Assembly (NCBI RefSeq): GCF_900177045.1
Contig: NZ_LT841358.1
Coordinates: 1,327,396-1,391,395, forward strand
Source: Candidatus Nitrosotalea okcheonensis
GTDB taxonomy: Archaea; Thermoproteota; Nitrososphaeria; Nitrososphaerales; Nitrosopumilaceae
Length of the DNA: 64,000 nucleotides
Reading direction: 5' to 3'
The notes beneath the pieces are model-generated. The model saw only the letters and a list, made by a program, of their open reading frames with translations. It had not been told where the DNA came from and ran no database searches. Shown here in pieces: positions 17,691 to 27,187 of this stretch. The number at the start of each line of letters is the position of its first letter. The stretch's first letter is position 1. Position numbers and translations under genes: made by a program.

Positions 17691-18032
17691 TCATATAGTT
17701 GTCAATAACAATATTGCCCTTGCAAGATCTCCCTTTGCTTCAATTAATGCCTGTGTTGCCTTTTCAGGAGATACGTTAGCCTGTTGAGCTACAAGCATTA
17801 TATCCTCTTGACTAAAGACAGGTATCTCGAGCTCCCTTTCCTCATAACTTTCGGCGATTATCTGAAAAATAGAGTTATCTTTTGCCTTCATTTCTGTAAC
17901 AGATGGCTTTGCAATTATGATCTCTTTTGTATCAGTCTTAATTATTACTTCTTGGACATTTTGGACATCTTTCATCTCAAGACCCATCTTGTCCAACATT
18001 CTTCGCATTTCTCGGTTTCCACCACGCATCAT
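17691..18032 (-). CDS. nac: Nascent polypeptide-associated complex protein (archaeal NAC alpha)
   Basis: A ribosome-associated chaperone for emerging chains, acting as a homodimer in archaea. From the chosen ATG it is 113 residues: a basic ribosome-binding start (MMRGGNREMRRML), the NAC beta-barrel domain (VIIKTDTKEIIIAKPSVT), and a C-terminal UBA domain (SQEDIMLVAQQANVSPEKATQALIEAKGD cut into helices). The ATG at 18032 is preferred over a GTG at 18050, giving the family's usual N-terminus. It follows the PUA gene on the same strand. Confidence 0.95.
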   Translation of the reverse strand: MMRGGNREMRRMLDKMGLEMKDVQNVQEVIIKTDTKEIIIAKPSVTEMKAKDNSIFQIIAESYEERELEIPVFSQEDIMLVAQQANVSPEKATQALIEAKGDLARAILLLTTI

Positions 18033-18039
18033 GATATAT

Positions 18040-18528
18040 TCATACTCCACTGTTTGTACTTTTTAAACTATCTCTGATCTTTACAGCCACTCCTTTTTTA
18101 AATGATTTTATCATTCTTGTAGATAATACGGCCTTACCAACTGCTATTACCTTACCATCATGTAATACCGACACATCTCCACCGATCATTATGTTCTTTC
18201 CACACCAAGTTACATGCTTACAAAAAACTGAGCTGCCTTCTTGAACAAATGCCTTAGATTCATCATCTACTTCAAGGCAGTTTTCCTTGAATTTTTTACT
18301 TTTCAAAAGGATTTGGGCAAAAAAAGGAGTGATTGCAAGACCGCCATCGGTCCGTAGAGTACAAAGTAAGATATCATTTTGATACACGTGTTTTATTCGT
18401 CCAGTTTTCTTTGAGTAGTTAATTATCACATCTTTTGGGAGGTATTTTGATACGCCTTGACCAAAAAGTGCATCCAAAGTATATTTGATTTTAAGAACCG
18501 AGTTCATGAAATATGTCAGTTTATCCAT
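18040..18528 (-). CDS. PUA-domain RNA-binding protein (MCT-1/eIF2D-like, archaeal DUF1947 type)
   Basis: A 162-residue protein with an N-terminal DUF1947-like domain (about 1-75) and a C-terminal PUA domain (about 76-155) with the GGDVSVLHDGKVIAVGKA strand-turn motif. Archaeal homologues resemble eukaryotic MCT-1 and part of eIF2D, which bind the ribosome; the archaeal role is not settled. It lies just upstream of NAC, fitting a translation-linked operon. The family is fairly secure. Confidence 0.85.
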   Translation of the reverse strand: MDKLTYFMNSVLKIKYTLDALFGQGVSKYLPKDVIINYSKKTGRIKHVYQNDILLCTLRTDGGLAITPFFAQILLKSKKFKENCLEVDDESKAFVQEGSSVFCKHVTWCGKNIMIGGDVSVLHDGKVIAVGKAVLSTRMIKSFKKGVAVKIRDSLKSTNSGV

Positions 18529-18606
18529 GTTAATTATTTTTGCAATAAAAGTTACCTATATAGTAAGCCCTAACAACTATATAGAATAATTCATCATTTA
18601 TGTAAT

Positions 18607-19650
18607 ATGGGAACAAATGAAGAAATGCGAAAAATACAGTTTACAGGCAAGTCTTCATACATCGTTTCGCTGCCAAAACAGTGGATTATAGATATGGGTC
18701 TTAAGCAAGGAGATCAAGTATCTGTAGTAAGACAAGGAGTTTCCAATTTACAAATTGTGCCGTTAAAACATCACAGCAAATCTGTTGGTACAGAAGAAGC
18801 TACGATTGAGATTAAGTCAGAAGATGAAGATTCTACAATTGTAAGAAAACTGATCTCGCTATATCTTCTTGGATTTACCATCATTAACGTAAAATCAAAA
18901 GTTGGAAGGTTAAAGCCATCTCAAAGAAATGCTATCAAAGATGCAGTAAAGAGCATCCTGATGGGAACTGAGATTACAGCAGATTCTGTAGAAGGCATAA
19001 CTATTCAAGTACTCATCAATCTGTTTGAACTTTCAGTTGATGGGGCGTTAAAGAGAATGTTGATCATAGCAAAATCAATGCAAAATGATGCTTTACTTGC
19101 TCAGGAAGAAGCAAATTTTGATCTAGCAAGAGAGGTCATAAATAGCGACGATGAAGTTGACAGGTTTAGTTTTTACATAATGAGGCAACTCAAGATAGCA
19201 ATACAAAATGAACACATGTTAAATGAAATGGGAATAGAAAGTCCTTACCATTGTTTGGGTTATAGATTAATAGTGAAAAACATTGAACGTGTAGGAGATC
19301 ATGCAACAGACATTGCAAGAGACCTACTCGAATACAAGAAGCCTATTAAGAAAAATGTACTTGAGCCGATAAATGAAATGAATGTATTTACCTTGTCAGT
19401 ATTGGATGAGGCTTGTTTGTCTCTATTCAAAAAGGATTCAAATCAGGCTGAACGAACAGTGCAAAAAACAGCGGAAATTTCGAAATACGAAAAGAAGGTT
19501 CAAGATAGCCTGAAAACATTGAAAGATACAGAAGAGATCTACAGAGTTAGAAGAATGAGCGAAAACATACGAAGGATATCGGAGTATGCAAGTGACATAG
19601 CAGAGATAGTATTAGATGTTACAATAGAAAAAACTCTGCGAAAGCAATAA
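18607..19650 (+). CDS. Phosphate-signalling PhoU-like protein with AbrB-type DNA-binding domain
   Basis: A 347-residue predicted regulator. Residues about 5-50 form a SpoVT/AbrB-like swapped-hairpin domain ([26 protein letters not shown]). Residues about 120-345 contain two PhoU repeats with the acidic E/D-xxx-D metal motif ([15 protein letters not shown]) and again [14 protein letters not shown]. This combination is the archaeal PhoU-type phosphate uptake regulator. It starts a plus-strand run with hflX and trm56, though no phosphate transporter genes are in the window. Confidence 0.88.
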   Translation: MGTNEEMRKIQFTGKSSYIVSLPKQWIIDMGLKQGDQVSVVRQGVSNLQIVPLKHHSKSVGTEEATIEIKSEDEDSTIVRKLISLYLLGFTIINVKSKVGRLKPSQRNAIKDAVKSILMGTEITADSVEGITIQVLINLFELSVDGALKRMLIIAKSMQNDALLAQEEANFDLAREVINSDDEVDRFSFYIMRQLKIAIQNEHMLNEMGIESPYHCLGYRLIVKNIERVGDHATDIARDLLEYKKPIKKNVLEPINEMNVFTLSVLDEACLSLFKKDSNQAERTVQKTAEISKYEKKVQDSLKTLKDTEEIYRVRRMSENIRRISEYASDIAEIVLDVTIEKTLRKQ

Positions 19651-19675
19651 GATATCGAAGGATGATAGTGAAATA

Positions 19676-20803
19676 TTGAAAGATTCTGCAATTCTCATAA
19701 CATATGATAAGGAAGATTCTCTGAAAGAGGCATTAGGCTTATGTGATTCTGCAGGATACGAAGTTCGCAAAATCATACAGCATAGAATTCTAAACAAATC
19801 AAAATATGGTCTGGGAGAAGGCAAGGTAGATGAATTAAAGGAAATGTTAGGTACCATCAAACCTGATGTTATAATCTTTGATGAAATACTCAAACCGAGT
19901 CAGAACTATAATTTGGCATCTACTCTTAAAATGAATATACTTGATAGAGAAGCTCTAATTCTTGAGATCTTTGAGAGAAGAGCAAAGAGTTCAGAATCTA
20001 CTTTGCAAGTTAAGATGGCTCAATTAAGATATGAAATGTCAAGGGCCAAAGAAAAAGTTAGGCTTGCCAAGATGGGAGAACAACCTGGATTCATGGGAAT
20101 AGGAAAATTCGAAGTGGATGTCTACTTTAATGATATTAAAAACAGAATGAATGGTGTAAAATCAAAGTTAGTAAAATCATCAACACAACGCGCACTTCAT
20201 AGACAAGCAAGAAAAAGATTCGGATTTAAGACAATCTCTCTTGCAGGTTATACATCAGCAGGAAAGACTACACTTTTCAACATATTAACAGGGGAAGAAA
20301 AAGAAGAAAGCCCAAAACTTTTCACCACTCTTTCTACAACCACGCGAAAGATTAGGCTCAAAAATTCAGAGGTTTTGATTTCAGATACTGTAGGCTTCAT
20401 AAGTAGACTTCCAGCATACATGGTACAAGCATTCAAGTCAACTCTCGAAGAGCTTGTCTATACAGATGTTGTAATAGTTGTAATTGATATTAGTGATACA
20501 ATTTTGGAATTAAGAAAAAAATTCAAAAGCTGTATTTCTACTTTAGATGAGATTGGCGTAAATAAAGACAAGATGATTTTTGTTTTAAATAAATCAGATT
20601 TGATTTCAAAAGAAGAATTATCTGAGAAGTCAAGTCAACTTGACCTAACAAATAATAAAAAATGGCTAGCAATATCTTCTTCAACTGGGTTTAATATTGC
20701 ACAATTAAAGACTTTGATATATCAAGCACTAGACAATGCACCAAGCATAGAGAAGAAAAATGAAACACCCAGGCCAGAAATTAGAATAAACTATGAAGAT
20801 TGA
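19676..20803 (+). CDS. hflX: GTPase HflX
   Basis: A ribosome-associated GTPase of 375 residues, linked to rescue or splitting of stalled ribosomes in other organisms. It has the N-terminal HflX domain with the basic helix [11 protein letters not shown], then the G domain: Walker [11 protein letters not shown] (191-200), switch region with [16 protein letters not shown] as G3, and NKSD as G4. Start is TTG at 19676, 25 bp after the PhoU-like gene; no ATG gives a complete N-terminus. It overlaps trm56 by 11 bp. Confidence 0.94.
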   Translation: MKDSAILITYDKEDSLKEALGLCDSAGYEVRKIIQHRILNKSKYGLGEGKVDELKEMLGTIKPDVIIFDEILKPSQNYNLASTLKMNILDREALILEIFERRAKSSESTLQVKMAQLRYEMSRAKEKVRLAKMGEQPGFMGIGKFEVDVYFNDIKNRMNGVKSKLVKSSTQRALHRQARKRFGFKTISLAGYTSAGKTTLFNILTGEEKEESPKLFTTLSTTTRKIRLKNSEVLISDTVGFISRLPAYMVQAFKSTLEELVYTDVVIVVIDISDTILELRKKFKSCISTLDEIGVNKDKMIFVLNKSDLISKEELSEKSSQLDLTNNKKWLAISSSTGFNIAQLKTLIYQALDNAPSIEKKNETPRPEIRINYED

Positions 20804-21323
20804 AGTTTTACGTATAGGTACACGACTGGTGAGAGACGACAGAGTAACTACACATGTCACTCTTGTATCCAGAGCATTTGGGGCATCGAAAATATACATG
20901 TATGATGCAAATCCAGAGATCATAGAGACTGTCTACAAGGTAAACAAAATGTGGGGTAGTGATTTCAAAGTAGAAATAATTGAAAATTGGAAAGATATTA
21001 TAAAATTAAAAAAGAAAGATTTGTTCAAGATAGTACATTTGACGATGTATGGTGAAAACATCAATGATATACAGGATCAAGTAAAAAAAGAAGAAAAAAT
21101 TTTGATTGTAGTTGGAGCAGAAAAGGTTCCAAGAGAGGCATATGACATGGCTGACTATAACATTGCAATTGGAAATCAACCACATTCAGAGATCTCAGCA
21201 CTTGCCATACTACTTGATAGAATTTCACAAGGACAATATCTGCAGAAAAAGTACTCCGATGCAGAACGGGAGATAGTTCCAACAAAAAAAGGAAAAAATG
21301 TGATAGATAAAACTACTAATTGA
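20793..21323 (+). CDS. trm56: tRNA (cytidine-56-2'-O)-methyltransferase aTrm56
   Basis: A SAM-dependent SPOUT methyltransferase that modifies C56 in the T-loop of archaeal tRNAs. The 176 residues show the family start [20 protein letters not shown], the segment [33 protein letters not shown] that forms the SPOUT knot (given here only to define its limits, about 104-136), and a basic C-terminus. It overlaps hflX, so the two are co-translated. The assignment is confident. Confidence 0.93.
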   Translation: MKIEVLRIGTRLVRDDRVTTHVTLVSRAFGASKIYMYDANPEIIETVYKVNKMWGSDFKVEIIENWKDIIKLKKKDLFKIVHLTMYGENINDIQDQVKKEEKILIVVGAEKVPREAYDMADYNIAIGNQPHSEISALAILLDRISQGQYLQKKYSDAEREIVPTKKGKNVIDKTTN

Positions 21324-21402
21324 GGCAATTATATAAAACAGGTTAAAACGGCCGTGTAGAAACCATTTGATTAAATATAGAGATTAGAAAAGAAGAGGTA
21401 CA

Positions 21403-21912
21403 ATGTCAGTGGAACATGAAGATCCTTTTGTAAAAATTGCTGCCTTGATTGGTGGAGATGAATATCTGAAAGTTGCCCGCTCTCTTCTCAATACAGAAGA
21501 TGCTACTGATGAAGAAATAGCAAGTTCAACTGGGCTTAGAATCAACATAGTTAGAAAAGTATTGTACGATCTTTTTGGCAAGGCTCTGATAACAGGAATA
21601 AGAGTAAAAGACGAAAAAAAGGGGTGGTTTGTTTACAGATGGAGAGCAAGAAAGGATGAAGTAGATAATTTCATAGAGAACCAGAAAAAGAAGATCGTAG
21701 AAAGATTACAACAAAGAATGGATTATGAGAATTCTGCAGATTTTTATCATTGTGGAAATGAAGATTGTCAGAAATTGACCTTTGAAAAGGCGCTTGATTT
21801 GTCCTTCAAGTGTCCTACTTGTGGAAAATTAGTAAATCTTTCAAAAAATGAAAAGCTGAAAAAGGCTTTACAAGGAAAGATAGATCAGCTACGTGATGAT
21901 TTAAAACATTAA
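21403..21912 (+). CDS. tfe: Transcription initiation factor E, alpha subunit (TFE)
   Basis: A basal transcription factor that stabilises the open promoter complex. The 169 residues comprise an N-terminal extended winged helix (about 5-85), a coiled-coil linker (IENQKKKIVERLQQRM), and a C-terminal zinc ribbon with CGNEDC and CPTCGK. Length and domain order are standard for archaeal TFE-alpha. Its end overlaps the convergent riboflavin gene by 4 bp. Confidence 0.97.
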   Translation: MSVEHEDPFVKIAALIGGDEYLKVARSLLNTEDATDEEIASSTGLRINIVRKVLYDLFGKALITGIRVKDEKKGWFVYRWRARKDEVDNFIENQKKKIVERLQQRMDYENSADFYHCGNEDCQKLTFEKALDLSFKCPTCGKLVNLSKNEKLKKALQGKIDQLRDDLKH

Positions 21913-22553
21913 GATACATAGTGTAAAACTATTTCGTTTTGTAGTTTCTCGATCTTTTTTAATTTAAAGGAGTTAGATACATTACCAAATCCAATACCTT
22001 CAACTAGAGAAATTGCAGTACTTCCTCCTAGAACATATGGTGTAACAGTAATTATAATTTCATCTACTAGTTTTTCTTTGAAAAAATACCAGTTAGTGGT
22101 ACCTCCACCTTCAACAACAATTCTTTTGATTCCTTTTTCTCCAAGTATCTTCAATAGTTTTTTTATATTGATTTTTTTCTTTCCACATCTGATTATTTCA
22201 ACTCCTTTTACAACAAATCGTTCTACATTTTTTGGAGCATTTTCAGATACAACAAGTATTGTATGGATTTTTTTTGCAGTATTGATCACTTTTAATTTCG
22301 GAGACAAATTACCTTTTGAATTAAGAATTACACGAATGGGATTTTTTCCCTTCACATATCGGACAGTAAGTAATGGATTATCTATATTTACAGTATTTTT
22401 TCCTATTAGTACTGCATCGACACTTTTCCTAAGATTATGCATTCTTACCAGATCTTTTTTAGATGAAAGATTGGATCTTCCAGTACGGGTGGCTATCTTT
22501 CCATCGATGCTAATGGCAGCACTAAGTATAACATATGGTCTAGATTTTTCCAT
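21909..22553 (-). CDS. arfC: 2,5-diamino-6-ribosylaminopyrimidinone 5'-phosphate reductase
   Basis: Reduces the ribosyl side chain to ribityl in the archaeal/fungal order of riboflavin synthesis, in which reduction precedes deamination. The 214 residues form the RibD C-terminal-type reductase alone, with no N-terminal deaminase domain: SAAISIDGKIATRTG at the start, KSVDAVLIGKNTVNIDNPLLTVR, and VVEGGGTTNWYFF. It is the last gene of the riboflavin operon and overlaps the amidohydrolase by 14 bp. Confidence 0.92.
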   Translation of the reverse strand: MEKSRPYVILSAAISIDGKIATRTGRSNLSSKKDLVRMHNLRKSVDAVLIGKNTVNIDNPLLTVRYVKGKNPIRVILNSKGNLSPKLKVINTAKKIHTILVVSENAPKNVERFVVKGVEIIRCGKKKINIKKLLKILGEKGIKRIVVEGGGTTNWYFFKEKLVDEIIITVTPYVLGGSTAISLVEGIGFGNVSNSFKLKKIEKLQNEIVLHYVS

Positions 22554-23730
22554 GTACTAGTTCTCCTTCATACATCACTGCTTTTATCGTATTTTCAGAA
22601 GCTCTCTGTACTATTGAGGCGTGTGGATTATGCATTGGTTCAAGATCAATCGAATGTTTTTCAATAAATATACAATCTGCTATTTTACCATTTTGGATAA
22701 TTCCAATTTTGCCACCCAAAAATTTTGAAGCGTTTGTAGTAGCCATTTTGAGTATATCTTTTGGCGATAGTCTTTTCTTAGTAATGCCCATTGAAACTTT
22801 CCAAAGATAATCCATTTCCCTGAACATATCAGGTGAATTTATCATTACATTATCAGTTCCAATTGCCACGTTACAACCAGTATCAAGCATGAGATCTACA
22901 TCAGGAATGCCCTCCGCAAGAGATCCATTCGCTCTAGGGCATACAACAATACTTGCCCCATTGTTGACTACCATCACAAGATCTTTTTTTGAAGCATATG
23001 TCATATGCACCAAGAAATTCGGTTTTGCAAGTAGAGCTCGTTGAGTCTCAGTTTTCATAGATATCTTTCTTGATGTTATGTTACTTTCTTCAGTCTCAGC
23101 TGAGTGTATGGCACGAATTTTTCTTGTTTTTGCAAAATATCGTAATGCAGAGTTACTAAACTCGTTTGGACCACTAATACCGAGTCCATCGCAATTCATC
23201 AGAAGTTTTTGTAGAGACAATTTATTGTGTTGTGGAATAGGAGTATCATTTTTAATGGATCTTGTATCCTGATAATACTCAATCCTTCCTAAAATTATAG
23301 GCCTTATCGAGATATCTGACGAGGCATTTTTTAATAGATTAATTCCTTCAATGCCTCTCTCTCGAAAATCAACAAATGATGTTATTCCTTTTTTAACCAT
23401 AGAAATACATGAATTTTTTACAAAGCTTGTAAGGTGCGATTTGTCTGAATTTTTGAGGATTTTTTGTTTAAATCCACTAACAGGATGTACCTTTTCCTCA
23501 ACGTCTGCATCTATTCCTATGTCTTTTGCTATAGAGTCTCCAATATGCGTATGTGAATTGATTAGTCCAGGCATCATCAATAGGCCTTCACCATCAAATA
23601 CTGCTTCATCTTTATGAGGCAAGAGTTTTACTCCTATTTTCTCAATATTCTTTCCAGAAATTCTTACATTGGTATTTTGAATATAATCCAGTTCTATACC
23701 GTAAAGCAGACTGATATTTTTTATTAGCAT
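22540..23730 (-). CDS. Amidohydrolase-superfamily deaminase inside the riboflavin operon
   Basis: A 396-residue metal-dependent aminohydrolase of the SAH/guanine-deaminase-like branch. All hallmarks are present: NSHTHIGD (His60, His62), IHSAETEE (His209 and catalytic-type Glu212), VHMTYAS (His242) and GTDNVMINSPDMF (Asp293). It is embedded between arfA (7-bp overlap) and arfC (14-bp overlap). Archaeal riboflavin synthesis needs a deformylase after ArfA and a pyrimidine deaminase after ArfC. The operon contains neither ArfB nor a RibD-type deaminase, so this protein is a natural candidate for the deaminase. The superfamily is certain; the substrate is inferred. An S-adenosylhomocysteine or guanine deaminase role remains possible. 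Confidence 0.8.
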   Translation of the reverse strand: MLIKNISLLYGIELDYIQNTNVRISGKNIEKIGVKLLPHKDEAVFDGEGLLMMPGLINSHTHIGDSIAKDIGIDADVEEKVHPVSGFKQKILKNSDKSHLTSFVKNSCISMVKKGITSFVDFRERGIEGINLLKNASSDISIRPIILGRIEYYQDTRSIKNDTPIPQHNKLSLQKLLMNCDGLGISGPNEFSNSALRYFAKTRKIRAIHSAETEESNITSRKISMKTETQRALLAKPNFLVHMTYASKKDLVMVVNNGASIVVCPRANGSLAEGIPDVDLMLDTGCNVAIGTDNVMINSPDMFREMDYLWKVSMGITKKRLSPKDILKMATTNASKFLGGKIGIIQNGKIADCIFIEKHSIDLEPMHNPHASIVQRASENTIKAVMYEGELVHGKI

Positions 23731-24479
23731 GTTGTCTCAAGAATTCGTGTATCTTTTTTACCAGAATCTCTAAGCTCACGAATTTTATCTAATGAGTGAG
23801 TAGCTAATTTTGCTGCATCTCTTCCTGTTTTTGCAGTTCCAATTCCACAGTTAAATGAAATATCATATTTTTGTTTTACAATTTCAAGAAACTTTGTTAT
23901 TTCATCCTTGTTGATATCAGAACTTATTATCATAAAATTATCCCCACCCATGAAGAATGTAAGGGAGTTTCTCTGGAGGAAAAACTTTGACATCTCAGAA
24001 TATAAGGTGATGATAAGCGAAGATACTTCATAAGGTGATTTTTTTGCAGAAACTGAGGTTGAGCCATCTACATCCATGTGTATAATCTGAACTAAATCTA
24101 CATCATCTTTATTCAACGATAACCCAAAGACATTATGATCTTCGTTCAGACTGGCGTTAGATCGTCGTGCCTTGTCAGCGTTTGAGCTTGCTTCAAATGG
24201 AGTATTTCCTTGCCCAATAGACATGGACAAGCCTAGCTCAAAGGATTTTACTAGTTGCCTTTGAATTTCTACATGATCATCAATTGATAGACCATTAGTT
24301 ATTACAAAGATTTCATCAAACCTGTTAGGAAATGCAAGACAGTTTTTTTCTGAAAATAAATTTTGTATTTCTTTGTACAATGATGCTTGAAGCATTTGAA
24401 GTCTATGCTCTCGATCACTACCCAAGGTCAGAGTCCATGGTCCATAACCAGTAATCTTTATAATTGTTAATTGAATCAT
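23724..24479 (-). CDS. arfA: GTP cyclohydrolase III (archaeal GCH IIa)
   Basis: Hydrolyses GTP to the formylated diaminopyrimidine FAPy, opening archaeal riboflavin (and possibly F420) synthesis. The 251-residue protein consists of two ferredoxin-like/GGDEF-like halves. Motifs include TGYGPWTLTLGSDREHRLQ at the start, LAFPNRFDEIFVITNG, HMDVDGST and FFMGGDNFM, typical of GCH III. It overlaps ribH by 4 bp and the amidohydrolase by 7 bp. Confidence 0.95.
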   Translation of the reverse strand: MIQLTIIKITGYGPWTLTLGSDREHRLQMLQASLYKEIQNLFSEKNCLAFPNRFDEIFVITNGLSIDDHVEIQRQLVKSFELGLSMSIGQGNTPFEASSNADKARRSNASLNEDHNVFGLSLNKDDVDLVQIIHMDVDGSTSVSAKKSPYEVSSLIITLYSEMSKFFLQRNSLTFFMGGDNFMIISSDINKDEITKFLEIVKQKYDISFNCGIGTAKTGRDAAKLATHSLDKIRELRDSGKKDTRILETTC

Positions 24480-24892
24480 TTTCTGATTTTTTCCAGTTCT
24501 TCAGATAGTTTCTTTGCAGCTTCAATAGCTCTCTCAGCTACAGGTCGTATTCTTTGGTGTGCTTGTCTATCACTCATTCCAGGTCCAGTTATTCCCAATG
24601 TTACTGGTTTTTGATGTTTTATCGAGAGATCTGCTAATGCTTTTGCAGTTACATGTGAAATTAGTTCATCATGTTTTGTTTGCCCTCTGATTACGGCTCC
24701 AAGAGTCACTACAGCATCAACGTCTTTTTTTTGTAATAGTGTATCAATTAAGAGAGGCATATCAAATACGCCTGGTACTTTACTAATGTATTTCACATTC
24801 ATTTTTAACACATCTGCTTTTTCTATAGCAAGATCAAGCATTTTAGAAGTAATTTCGCTATTAAATTCTGCAACAACAATTGCTATATTCAA
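24476..24892 (-). CDS. ribH: 6,7-dimethyl-8-ribityllumazine synthase
   Basis: Condenses 5-amino-6-ribitylaminouracil with dihydroxybutanone phosphate. It is 138 residues, short but typical for archaea. FNSEITSKML at the start, VPGVFDMPLL and LGAVIRGQTKHDELI (with the catalytic-type His) are the family motifs. It lies 2 bp after ribB and overlaps arfA by 4 bp. Confidence 0.96.
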   Translation of the reverse strand: MNIAIVVAEFNSEITSKMLDLAIEKADVLKMNVKYISKVPGVFDMPLLIDTLLQKKDVDAVVTLGAVIRGQTKHDELISHVTAKALADLSIKHQKPVTLGITGPGMSDRQAHQRIRPVAERAIEAAKKLSEELEKIRK

Positions 24893-24894
24893 AA

Positions 24895-25575
24895 TTAATG
24901 CTCCTTAGCAAGTTTAACAAGCTCGGTACCATCAAAATATGGTATAACATTATCTTTGGCATATTTTTTTGCCTTTTCTGTAGACAATGCTGTATATGTT
25001 TGAGAGTCCAGCATTTCACAAATTGCTGTAACTTGTGAAAGTCCTGCAAGGTTCATCAGGTAAATAGACATTTCAGTATGTCCCAATCTATTTGATAATA
25101 ATCCTTCAGAGGCAATAAGCAATGGAACGTGACCAGGTGTCTTAAAATTGGAATTAAAAATATCTTTTTTGTTAGCATTTTCATTTTTATACAATGCTGC
25201 CATCTGAGAAATTGTGAATGCTCTTTCTTTATCTGTTATTCCAGTGAATGTATTTTTATGATTAATTGAAATTGAAAACGAGGGTCGATCTCCATAAGGA
25301 GCAGTGCCTATTATCATCTTCTTTAAATCTACATCAAAATTTTGAGAATTGAAAAGAATTTCATGCATATAGTCTAATCCCAAATTTGATGCAAGTGTAT
25401 GATTAATTGACATGCAAATTAGTCCTCCAGCATCCATACGCATACGTGCTATATGTTCCGGAGTTACAAATTCTGCTGCAACTACCATATCCACCTCGTT
25501 TTCGCGTTTATTGCCATCATGAAGTAGAATGAAATCACCTCTCCTAAGTGATGAGAGTGCTTCATCTAAGGACAT
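24895..25575 (-). CDS. ribB: 3,4-dihydroxy-2-butanone 4-phosphate synthase
   Basis: Converts ribulose 5-phosphate into the four-carbon unit of the lumazine ring. The 226-residue single-domain protein has the acidic loop HDGNKRENEVDMV, the DAGGLICMS strand, TGITDKERAFTI, and GHVPLLIA followed by RLGHTEMSI, all part of the active site. No GTP cyclohydrolase II fusion is present, as expected with ArfA in the operon. A 74-bp gap with a TATA-like stretch (TTTATAAC, minus strand) separates it from ribE. Confidence 0.95.
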   Translation of the reverse strand: MSLDEALSSLRRGDFILLHDGNKRENEVDMVVAAEFVTPEHIARMRMDAGGLICMSINHTLASNLGLDYMHEILFNSQNFDVDLKKMIIGTAPYGDRPSFSISINHKNTFTGITDKERAFTISQMAALYKNENANKKDIFNSNFKTPGHVPLLIASEGLLSNRLGHTEMSIYLMNLAGLSQVTAICEMLDSQTYTALSTEKAKKYAKDNVIPYFDGTELVKLAKEH

Positions 25576-25649
25576 ATGTTTGATCAGCTTTTCATTATTG
25601 TTATAAATCTTACTAGAAAATTGGTAATTACTAAAATAGTGGTAATACG

Positions 25650-26240
25650 TTAGCCTTCAGATAAAATATATTTTCCGAGTATGTCAGTTTCAATATTAAC
25701 TTTGTCGCCAATGTTTTTGTAATTTAGATTAGTTATTTGCATAGTATGCGGTATTATTGAAACAGAAAAATAATTTTTCAATGTATCAGTGACCGTCAAG
25801 CTTATGCCATCAACTGTTATAGAACCTTTCTTGATGATGTATTTTGATAATTCTTGTGGAATTTTTATCCAGATTTGTACTTGGTGTGTTTGTTTTTTAA
25901 TCTTGAAAATAGTACCAACGCCATCAACATGTCCTAATACAAAATGTCCTTCTAATCGTTCACCAACTTTAAGACTTCTTTCAATATTGACTTTGTCACC
26001 ACGTATCAAGGATCCTAGACTAGTTTTTTTTATTGTTTCACTAATCATTTCAAATTCTGTTATTCCCTTGGAAATATTTATTGCTGTAAGACACACACCA
26101 TTTACTGCGACACTATCTCCTACTTTTAGGCCTTTTGCAATTTTACCAAGTTTAATTTTCATTTTTGCTGCACTTCGGTTACTTGTTTTTTTGTCAAACA
26201 TGACAATATTACCCAAGCCTTCGATTATTCCAGTGAACAT
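25650..26240 (-). CDS. ribE: Riboflavin synthase, bacterial two-barrel type
   Basis: Dismutates two lumazines to riboflavin. The 196 residues contain two tandem lumazine-binding barrels: MFTGIIEGLG with GDSVAVNGVCLT in the first, HFVLGHVDGVG with KGSITVDGISLTVT in the second. This is the bacterial/eukaryotic trimeric family, not the pentameric archaeal RibC found in methanogens. It is the first gene of the operon (ribE-ribB-ribH-arfA-amidohydrolase-arfC). Confidence 0.96.
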   Translation of the reverse strand: MFTGIIEGLGNIVMFDKKTSNRSAAKMKIKLGKIAKGLKVGDSVAVNGVCLTAINISKGITEFEMISETIKKTSLGSLIRGDKVNIERSLKVGERLEGHFVLGHVDGVGTIFKIKKQTHQVQIWIKIPQELSKYIIKKGSITVDGISLTVTDTLKNYFSVSIIPHTMQITNLNYKNIGDKVNIETDILGKYILSEG

Positions 26241-26321
26241 AATTGATGAATTTTTATTTACAGTAAGATGATTTATGTTTATCAGATAATAGATAGAGGG
26301 ATATTCTTTAACTATGCCTGA

Positions 26322-27176
26322 TTATTTTATAGAATTCAATAACGCTACAGCCCTTTTGTAATGTACCTCATCAATCATTTTGCCATCAACTGTGGTAGCT
26401 CCTTTCTTACTTTTTCTAGCCAGATCATATGTACTCATAACTTTTTTTGCCCATTCAATTTCTGTAAGAGTAGGATAGAATACTTTGTGGACAACATCAA
26501 CTTGTTGTGGATGAATAATGCTTTTACCTACATATCCAAGATTCTTGGCAACAACAGAGTCTTGTTCCAATCCAGCAACATCATCAATATCCTGCCAGAT
26601 TGCATCAATTGCATATTTTCCTGCAGCCCTTGCATCTATTGGAATTTTAGCTCGTGAATATAGAGCTCCTTCTGGTTTCTTAGTATATTCTACACCTAGA
26701 TCATTTAGTAGATCAAATACACCAAATATCAAGGCAGATATTCTTTTGCTACATGATGCAATAGAATATGCGTTTACAACGCCTTCAGCAGATTCTATTG
26801 ATGCCATAACTTCTATAGGCTTTAGTTTACGTTTTTTTTCCAATCCCGTCATCATTTTTTCAATTTTTTTTATCTCGTTTATTGTATTTACTTTGGGAAT
26901 CACTATGCCATCTACACCTTTCTGAATAACTTCCAGCAGATCATCAGATATCATTCCGGATATGGGAGAGTTGGTTCTCACATAAATTTCTGAATTGTAT
27001 TCAGATCTATGTTTTAACGCATTTTTTATTAAGTTTCTTGCAGATTTTTTCTCTTCCAAAGGAACAGAATCTTCCAAGTCAAAACATATGATGTCTGAAT
27101 TGAGAGATTTTGCTTTTTCTAGAAAACGAGTATTATTTCCTGGAACGAACAAAAGACTACGCAAGAGTCTTGCCAT
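26322..27176 (-). CDS. CitE-like CoA-ester lyase (HpcH/HpaI family)
   Basis: A 284-residue TIM-barrel enzyme of the citrate lyase beta/malyl-CoA lyase family, which cleaves or forms CoA esters with Mg2+. LLFVPGNNTRFLEKA at the start, CFDLEDSVPLEEK (metal-binding acids), VMASIESAEGV and GKSIIHPQQV are the usual motifs. Possible substrates are malyl-, methylmalyl- or citramalyl-CoA; sequence does not decide. It follows the MDR reductase by 11 bp, so the two form an operon and probably share a CoA-linked pathway. Confidence 0.87.
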   Translation of the reverse strand: MARLLRSLLFVPGNNTRFLEKAKSLNSDIICFDLEDSVPLEEKKSARNLIKNALKHRSEYNSEIYVRTNSPISGMISDDLLEVIQKGVDGIVIPKVNTINEIKKIEKMMTGLEKKRKLKPIEVMASIESAEGVVNAYSIASCSKRISALIFGVFDLLNDLGVEYTKKPEGALYSRAKIPIDARAAGKYAIDAIWQDIDDVAGLEQDSVVAKNLGYVGKSIIHPQQVDVVHKVFYPTLTEIEWAKKVMSTYDLARKSKKGATTVDGKMIDEVHYKRAVALLNSIK

Positions 27177-27187
27177 AAATGGAAGAG

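Noticed and set aside
22078..22560. 160-residue plus-strand frame opposite arfC
   Set aside because: Antisense shadow: hydrophobic, low-complexity product, no motif, and the opposite strand has a clear enzyme.
25789..26271. 160-residue plus-strand frame opposite ribE
   Set aside because: Antisense shadow of a gene with two full lumazine-binding motifs.
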